A program made the translations under genes and the position numbers. The notes beneath the pieces were generated by a model. It did no database searches. It saw only the letters and a program-made list of their open reading frames with translations, and was not told where the DNA came from. Below, piece after piece: positions 59,210-64,000 of a stretch of 64,000 nucleotides of DNA. Position 1 is the first letter of the stretch. Each line of letters starts with the position of its first letter. Source of the stretch: Verrucomicrobiaceae bacterium UBA1938 (lineage in GTDB: Bacteria > Verrucomicrobiota > Verrucomicrobiia > Verrucomicrobiales > Verrucomicrobiaceae); assembly GCA_002336895.1 (NCBI GenBank), contig DDFC01000020.1:292174-356173 (forward strand). Reading direction: 5' to 3'.

Positions 59210-60321
59210 GTCTCATCGACCTGGGCTGGAATGACTTCTTTGCGAAGCACTTCGAGCCTTATCACGCACAGGGCTGGAAACCTGCGCGCCTGATCCGTGA
59301 CAACAAGATCAGCTACGGCGCGCTGCTGGAAGACGGTGCAAAGGGCTTTGATGAGTTCGAAGTCATCCTGAGCGGCAAGGTTTATCACGACGCCGAGACC
59401 GATGCCGATCTACCCGCCGTGGGCGACTGGGTTGCTCTTGAAGTCGGTGGCGAGGATGGCGACAACATCATCCGCGCACGCCTGCCGCGGCAGACCTGCT
59501 TTTCCCGCAAGGCCTCCGGCTTCAGCGCCGAGGAGCAGGTGATCGCCGCGAATGTGAATGCCGTGATCGTCGTCACCGATTCCGGGCCGGATTTCAGCCT
59601 CCGCCGCATGGAGCGCTATTTCACGCTCATCGCACGCAGTGGAGCGAAAGCCGTCGTGCTCGTGAACAAGGCCGACCTTTATCCCGACAAAGAGAACCAG
59701 GAAGCCGCAGAGGCCATCCGTGCGCTGAATGCCGGTGCCGACGTGCATGTGACCAGCGTGAAGAAGCGCAAAGGGCTCAAGGTGCTGAAGGACTACTTCA
59801 AGCGCGGCCAGAGCGTGGCCGTGATCGGCTCCAGCGGCGTGGGCAAGTCCGCGCTGGTGAACCTCCTTCTGGGAGAAGACTGGCAGTGGGTGGATGACGT
59901 CAACGAAATCACCGGCAAAGGCCGCCACACCACCACCGCGCGTGAGCTCCTGGTGCTCGACAAAGGCGGCATCATCATCGACAACCCCGGCATCAAGGAG
60001 GTGCAGATGTGGACGAATGAAACCACGCTGCGCGAGCGCTTTGCCGACATCGACGAGCTGGCCCGTCAGTGCAAATACGGCGACTGCAAGCACGGCTCTG
60101 ACGCTGGCTGTGCCATCCGTGGCGCTGTGGATGCCGGAACCCTGGATGTCGAGCGTTACGAAGGCTACCTGAAACTGGAGGAAGAGATCGCCAAGCTCCG
60201 AAAGCAGCGCAAAAAACGCCAGATGACTGTCGAGCGCCGCAACAAGCGTGACCACAAGATCAAGGCGCGCAATCGTGTCGACCGCGAGGAAATCGAGCGC
60301 GATCTGAAACCGCGAGCCTGA
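59197..60321 (+). CDS. rsgA: Ribosome small subunit GTPase RsgA
   Basis: A 374-residue circularly permuted GTPase that matures the 30S subunit. An N-terminal OB fold comes first, then motifs in the permuted order NKAD, GSSGVGKSALVNLL, and DNPG. The C-terminal zinc knuckle has C, C, H and C in CKYGDCKHGSDAGC. The last part is Lys/Arg-rich. The ATG at 59197 lies inside the opgG end, 13 nt overlap. It converges with the L,D-transpeptidase gene. Confidence 0.95.
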   Translation: MASLSLIDLGWNDFFAKHFEPYHAQGWKPARLIRDNKISYGALLEDGAKGFDEFEVILSGKVYHDAETDADLPAVGDWVALEVGGEDGDNIIRARLPRQTCFSRKASGFSAEEQVIAANVNAVIVVTDSGPDFSLRRMERYFTLIARSGAKAVVLVNKADLYPDKENQEAAEAIRALNAGADVHVTSVKKRKGLKVLKDYFKRGQSVAVIGSSGVGKSALVNLLLGEDWQWVDDVNEITGKGRHTTTARELLVLDKGGIIIDNPGIKEVQMWTNETTLRERFADIDELARQCKYGDCKHGSDAGCAIRGAVDAGTLDVERYEGYLKLEEEIAKLRKQRKKRQMTVERRNKRDHKIKARNRVDREEIERDLKPRA

Positions 60322-60324
60322 GGG

Positions 60325-61038
60325 TCAATCCTTCGTGACGCTCACCGGAGTGCCGCTGAGCACCCACTCGTAGAAAAATTTTGCCGGATTTCCATTCGTC
60401 AGCGGCACCCGGATGCACCCATGAGAGGCAGGGTAGTCGGGAACGCTGGTGAAGCCGTGAATGAAGATGTTGCCGTTGATCTGCACGCTCCATGGCATCG
60501 GCGCATTCTGAAAGAGGCTGGAATAATGCATGGCCGTTCGGAATGGCCCCGCGTGAAATTCGCCTGCAGGCGTGCGCCCATTGCGCCCGGAACTGATGTG
60601 CGTTTGCACCACCAGGCGTTCACCCTGCCAGCCCTCGAGCACCTGCCGCTTGAGGCTGACCACCACACGCTGCACTCCGATTTTCAGCGTAAAACCACGA
60701 ATCCATCCACCGACTCTCACAGTGCCACCTTCGTCTGGCGGAGACACCTCTGCACCGGCATCTGCCAGAAGAGCGGTGCTCACCAGTTCGGTCCCGTCTG
60801 TCAGAGTGCGCAGCGTTCCCGGCCGCACTGCCAGCTGATTCAGCAGGACGATTTTGCCCGCTTCATCTCTGGCCACCGGCCATTTCAGTTCATCCACCGC
60901 TTCGTTCACTGGCAGAAACAGTTTTCCCGGTTCGGCCGCGAAAGTGATCGCGTCAATCGTGGCCCCGCATGCATGAGCCGCCATCAGAAGGCAGGCAAGC
61001 AGAGGCAAGGTCAGCCTGGTCACGCGTCGTGATGTCAT
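60325..61038 (-). CDS. L,D-transpeptidase (YkuD-type)
   Basis: A 237-residue exported protein (signal TLPLLACLLMAAHACG). The catalytic motif HGFTSVPDYPASHGCIRVPL contains the YkuD His and Cys. A small beta domain precedes it (VSLKRQVLEGWQGERLVVQT). Such enzymes form 3-3 peptidoglycan cross-links or attach lipoproteins to peptidoglycan. Downstream there is only a 3-nt gap to the rsgA end. Confidence 0.9.
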   Translation of the reverse strand: MTSRRVTRLTLPLLACLLMAAHACGATIDAITFAAEPGKLFLPVNEAVDELKWPVARDEAGKIVLLNQLAVRPGTLRTLTDGTELVSTALLADAGAEVSPPDEGGTVRVGGWIRGFTLKIGVQRVVVSLKRQVLEGWQGERLVVQTHISSGRNGRTPAGEFHAGPFRTAMHYSSLFQNAPMPWSVQINGNIFIHGFTSVPDYPASHGCIRVPLTNGNPAKFFYEWVLSGTPVSVTKD

Positions 61039-61158
61039 GAAGTTCGATGTTTGCTTGCGAAGGCGCTGCGGCGCTTGTTGCCAAACTTGACCTGTTCAGA
61101 GTGTTTCTCCAGCAGATTCCACCGGCAAAGCCATCGCGCCTGCGCTAACTCTGCAGGC

Positions 61159-61911
61159 ATGTCACCTCAGCCGCCACCCACCCGCACCGGGCTCGCCCGC
61201 GCCATGTCAAAGCTGGGCTTCTGCTCGCGCAGCCGCGCTACGGAGCTCATCCGCATGGGCAAGGTGCAGGTGAACCATGTCGTGCGGAAGAATCCGGAAT
61301 TCCCCGTGGTGCTGAAAAAAGACATCATCATCATGGATGACGTCAGCATCAATCAGGCGGCGCAGGTTTATGTCATGCTCAACAAGCCGCGCGGCCTCGT
61401 CACCAGCGCCTCGGACGAGCTGGGGCGCGAAACCGTCTATTCCTGTTTCGAAAACTCCCGGCTGCCACACCTCTCTCCCGTGGGCCGGCTGGACAAAGCC
61501 AGCGAGGGCCTGTTGCTCTTCAGCAATGACAACACCTGGGCGGATGCCGTCACCAATCCCGAGACGCACGTCGATAAAACCTACCACGTTCAAATCGGTG
61601 GAACCGTGGATGAAAAACGCCTCTCGCAGATCAGGCAGGGTGTCGAGGACGAAGAGCTGGGCGGCCACCTCTCCGCCAAAGCCATCAAAGTCCTTCGCGC
61701 AGGCGAAAAGAACATGTGGCTGGAAGTCGTTCTCGACGAAGGGCGCAATCGCCACATCCGCCGCCTCCTCGAAGCCTTCAACATCGAAGTTCTTCGTCTC
61801 GTCCGCGTGAAGATCGGCACGCTGGAGCTCGGCAGCCTGCCCAAGGGGAAATGGCGCGAACTGAGCAAGAACGAGGTGATGAAGCTGCGCACACGCCCGG
61901 CGGCCAGGTGA
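61159..61911 (+). CDS. RsuA/RluB-type pseudouridine synthase
   Basis: A 250-residue enzyme with an S4 RNA-binding domain (RAMSKLGFCSRSRATELIRMGKV), then the catalytic domain. The catalytic Asp is in GRLDKASEGLLLFSND, and the motif YVMLNKPRG is typical, with RNRHIRRLLEAF late. It probably modifies 23S or 16S rRNA. ATG 61159 is chosen; the longer upstream frame starts within the intergenic region. It ends one base from the rtcR stop codon. Confidence 0.92.
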   Translation: MSPQPPPTRTGLARAMSKLGFCSRSRATELIRMGKVQVNHVVRKNPEFPVVLKKDIIIMDDVSINQAAQVYVMLNKPRGLVTSASDELGRETVYSCFENSRLPHLSPVGRLDKASEGLLLFSNDNTWADAVTNPETHVDKTYHVQIGGTVDEKRLSQIRQGVEDEELGGHLSAKAIKVLRAGEKNMWLEVVLDEGRNRHIRRLLEAFNIEVLRLVRVKIGTLELGSLPKGKWRELSKNEVMKLRTRPAAR

Positions 61912-63516
61912 TCACTGCGTCACCTGATCCCAGCTTAGCTTGAAGCGCGCCAGATATTTCTTGAGGCGGTCTGCATCGTTCATCTTCGCACGCTTGGTGC
62001 GTGACACCGCGAAAAGCCTGCGCCCGGCATCAGAGAGCGTTTTGCTCTCTTTGCAGACCTGCAGCACATAGTCGAGCTGGGCCAGATCAAAGGGGTCAAA
62101 GGCCGCTCTTTGCTGCTCCGTGAGCACTGGGCTGCTGTTGTGCGGCGTTCCTGCGTTCACATCGCGCCAGCCATCGCGCAGGCGTGCTGCTTCCGTCTCC
62201 ACGCAGGCTTCGGTGATCCTGCCTCTCGGGGCCAGCGTGGCCATGCGTGTCACCGCAGCATTCAGGTCGCGGAAATTGGCGCTCCACTTTGCATCCGGGC
62301 TGCGGGCAAATTTCAGAAAGGCCTCGCGCGCCTCCTTGTTCATGCGCACCTGACGCCGATGCGTTTTGGCAAAGCGCTCCAGTTCAAAGTCGAGGTTGGC
62401 CGCAATGTCCTCGCGCCGCTCGGCTAGGCTGGGCAGCGTGAAGGTCCACAGATTGATGCGTGCCAGCAGATCATCTCGGAACTTCCCGGCGGCCACCTGC
62501 ACACGCAGATCCCGGTTCGTTCCTGCGATGAGCTGAAAATCACTCTGCACCGCCTTGTCGCTGCCCAGTGGTAGGAAGGTCTTGTCCTCAAGCGCCCGCA
62601 GCAGCATCGCCTGCTCATCGAGACCCAGCTCGCCGATTTCATCCAGGAAGATAAGACCCTTGTCCGCTTCCTTGAGCAGGCCCGGGCGGTCCGATTGCGC
62701 ACCCGTGAAGGAGCCACGCTTGTGACCAAAAAGCGCCGACATCGCCTGATCTCCGCGCAGCGTGGCGCAGTTCACCTCCACAAACCTGCCACCCAGTCCC
62801 GCGCGTGCATGGCGCAGATCATAGATCCTGCTGGCCAGCATCGACTTGCCTGCGCCAGTCGGCCCCGTGATCAGGATGGGCGCTTTGGAATTCACCGCCA
62901 CCAGCTCGATCTGCTCGATCAGCTTGTTGAAGCTCTTGCTCTTCGTCGCGATCCCGCTCTTTAGGAAATCCAGCGTGCGCTCCTGCTCCTGCGCAAAGCG
63001 AGTGGAGAGCCGGTCATACTTCGAGAGGTCCAGATCAATGATCTCATAGCGCCCCGCCGCACTCGCATCGCGCCCTCCCTCACGTGAGGGCGAAGTTTGC
63101 AGCAGTCGCGCGGGGATGAAGTTCGCCTCGTTCAGCAAAAACCAGCAGATTTGCGCCACATGCGTGCCTGTGGTGAGATGGATCAAATAGTCCGACTTCT
63201 CCGGATCGAATGCGTAACCACGCACGAAGTCATACAGCCGCTCATACACTTCCTGAAAATCCCACGGATCCTTCAGTGGGAACTCATGCACCATCACTGT
63301 GGTCTCGGGCGACACCTTCTCGATGTCCGCCTTCACCTGCCGCGCCAGTTCTGTAAACTTCGGCTCCGCCAGCAGTTCCAGCCGTGAAATCAGCAGGTCC
63401 TCCTGCTGGCACATCGCCACCGTAGGCCGCCATTTCGACCATCTTTCCGGACCAGAGGCGCGGTCCAGGTTCGAACCAAGGAATCCAAATGCGATGACGG
63501 GCTTGCTTGATGGCAT
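61912..63516 (-). CDS. rtcR: RtcR, sigma-54-dependent regulator of RNA repair
   Basis: A 534-residue regulator. Residues 1-190 form the RtcR/CARF-like sensor, starting PVIAFGFLGSNLD and containing LIHLTTGTHVAQICWFLL, thought to bind RNA 2',3'-cyclic-phosphate ends. A sigma-54 AAA+ domain follows with GPTGAGKS, GSFTGA (the sigma-54 loop with Ser for Ala) and IFLDEIGELG. A short C-terminal helical domain with a likely helix-turn-helix ends it. RtcR activates rtcBA (RNA ligase/cyclase) when RNA is damaged. ATG 63516 fits; the extension to 63549 is unlikely. It is divergent from a strong sigma-54 promoter. Confidence 0.95.
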   Translation of the reverse strand: MPSSKPVIAFGFLGSNLDRASGPERWSKWRPTVAMCQQEDLLISRLELLAEPKFTELARQVKADIEKVSPETTVMVHEFPLKDPWDFQEVYERLYDFVRGYAFDPEKSDYLIHLTTGTHVAQICWFLLNEANFIPARLLQTSPSREGGRDASAAGRYEIIDLDLSKYDRLSTRFAQEQERTLDFLKSGIATKSKSFNKLIEQIELVAVNSKAPILITGPTGAGKSMLASRIYDLRHARAGLGGRFVEVNCATLRGDQAMSALFGHKRGSFTGAQSDRPGLLKEADKGLIFLDEIGELGLDEQAMLLRALEDKTFLPLGSDKAVQSDFQLIAGTNRDLRVQVAAGKFRDDLLARINLWTFTLPSLAERREDIAANLDFELERFAKTHRRQVRMNKEAREAFLKFARSPDAKWSANFRDLNAAVTRMATLAPRGRITEACVETEAARLRDGWRDVNAGTPHNSSPVLTEQQRAAFDPFDLAQLDYVLQVCKESKTLSDAGRRLFAVSRTKRAKMNDADRLKKYLARFKLSWDQVTQ

Positions 63517-63530
63517 ATGGGATAAAAAAC

Positions 63531-63571
63531 TATCCAAAAAGATAAACAATGAGAATTTTAGGGGTTGGATA
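63531..63571. promoter_or_regulatory. Possible RtcR upstream activating sequence
   Basis: TATCCAA (63531-63537) and TTGGATA (63565-63571) are inverted 7-bp arms in an AT-rich stretch, 87 to 127 bp upstream of the sigma-54 site. The place and symmetry are what an enhancer-binding activator would use. The assignment is inferred. Confidence 0.4.
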
Positions 63572-63657
63572 AAACGAGCTCTGAAAAAATCGAAAAACTT
63601 TCTTCGCCTTGTTTTTCAAGGCTTCCAGCCCCAATCAGTCACGCGGTTACAGGCACC

Positions 63658-63673
63658 TGGCACGCCGCTAGCA
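63658..63673 (+). promoter_or_regulatory. Sigma-54 (-24/-12) promoter
   Basis: TGGCACG, a 4-nt gap, then TAGCA. Against the consensus TGGCACG-N4-TTGCA only one base differs; the essential GG (-24) and GC (-12) are at the right spacing. It points away from rtcR and should be driven by RtcR. Transcription is expected near 63684. Confidence 0.8.
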
Positions 63674-63683
63674 ATATGTCCTG

Positions 63684-63955
63684 TCGTTCTCCGACTCCAT
63701 GCGGCAACCGAAGCGATACGCTGAAGGACGCCGCCTATCGGTGAGGAGGGCATGCTTTGAGAAAAGCACATGGACTTACCCTCCATCTTATCACGGAAAA
63801 CTTCCCGGAGGGCCGGGGTGAAAGCCAGCTTCGGCTGGCAGACACAACGGACTGCGAACTCTGCGAGTTGTCAGGCGACGCGGCGATGGCCGCCGCGCGC
63901 CGGCCTTTCAACTCCCGTTCGCTCACCGCCGGACCTTCGGGAAGCACTCCTTCAA
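63684..63955 (+). ncRNA. Candidate structured RNA or leader under the sigma-54 promoter
   Basis: No convincing coding gene is visible from here to the window end; two short frames that open here differ and both look like chance. Hairpins crowd the stretch. GCGGC/GCCGC (63701/63730) encloses AGCG-ATA-CGCT. GTGA-GGAGGG (63741-63750) pairs with CCCTCC and TCAC (63779-63794), enclosing GCTTT-GAGA-AAAGC, a GNRA tetraloop. CCCGG-AGGG-CCGGG lies at 63804, GCCAGC-TTCG-GCTGGC at 63824, AACTC-TGC-GAGTT at 63857, GCGGC-GATG-GCCGC at 63880, and CC-TTCG-GG at 63934. Such a run fits a structured RNA, but repeats in high-GC DNA may give some by chance. Confidence 0.5.
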
Positions 63956-64000
63956 CCAACCGCTCATTCCAATGACTAGAGCCTGTTATTAACTTTTGGG

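Noticed and set aside
63460..63490. GGTTCGAACC-like tRNA T-loop motif
   Set aside because: It lies in the rtcR coding frame and no cloverleaf fits around it.
63757..63975. Possible small ORFs of about 70 codons in the sigma-54 leader
   Set aside because: Two overlapping frames and one on the other strand are all open, none has a good ribosome-binding site or recognisable sequence, and hairpins fill the stretch.
1..64000. CRISPR array, transposase, integrase or rRNA/tRNA gene
   Set aside because: I saw no direct-repeat array, no transposase or integrase motifs and no rRNA or tRNA sequence.
63960..64000. Integron attC-like end
   Set aside because: GTTATTA and nearby bases do not match both attC core sites.

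Overview
The window is high-GC, densely coded bacterial chromosome from a Gram-negative member of the Planctomycetota-Verrucomicrobiota group, most likely Verrucomicrobia (Prosthecobacter/Verrucomicrobiaceae-like). The reasons are the DUF1549/DUF1553 and DUF1501 genes with Tat signals, many secreted proteins of unknown function, lipid A and outer-membrane functions (lpxK, lolA, opgG, a beta-barrel porin) and a DksA-like protein with a histone-H1-like tail. This assignment is inferred from gene content. No rRNA or tRNA gene was seen.

Layout. 1-1.7 kb: a minus-strand operon of DksA-like protein, L33 and S18, all lacking the usual zinc cysteines. 1.9-6.7 kb: an orphan nuoH behind a near-perfect Rex operator, then VanZ-like, lipoprotein hydrolase, anchored cupredoxin and OsmC genes. 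6.9-15.1 kb: fabF, lolA, a VWA-like protein, ispA, a NarL-type two-component pair and pyrC. 15.2-22.7 kb: an FG-GAP repeat protein, a secreted protein, an HtrA-like protease, a SMUG1-type uracil-DNA glycosylase, a squalene-cyclase-like lipoprotein with a CxxCH motif, and ppnP.

22.8-35.6 kb is a potassium island: kup, then a 27-codon ORF, kdpF, kdpA, a BBP2-type porin, kdpB, kdpC, a small membrane ORF, a glycosyltransferase-like gene, kdpD and kdpE, all on the plus strand. Finding a porin and a GT-A-like enzyme between the Kdp structural and sensor genes is unusual. 35.6-46.2 kb holds a thioredoxin-trypsin fusion, an MFS transporter, a tightly coupled lpxK-fdhD-membrane protein-cysteine desulfurase operon, a serine beta-lactamase-like protein, an ArsR-methyltransferase fusion and a membrane-anchored SNase.

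46.3-57.0 kb is a probable polysaccharide-utilisation cluster. A FadR-type regulator with an operator at its start codon leads into a PSCyt1/DUF1549/DUF1553 protein, a DUF1501 protein, a PL6 lyase with conserved Lys/Arg, a D-2-hydroxyacid dehydrogenase, a Tat-exported TIM-barrel hydrolase and two concanavalin-like proteins. 57-64 kb carries opgG-rsgA, an L,D-transpeptidase, a pseudouridine synthase and rtcR. Divergent from rtcR is a good sigma-54 promoter followed by about 270 bp rich in hairpins (a GNRA and two UUCG tetraloops) and no convincing gene. This may be a structured RNA or leader under RtcR control, and is the most promising undescribed element in the window.
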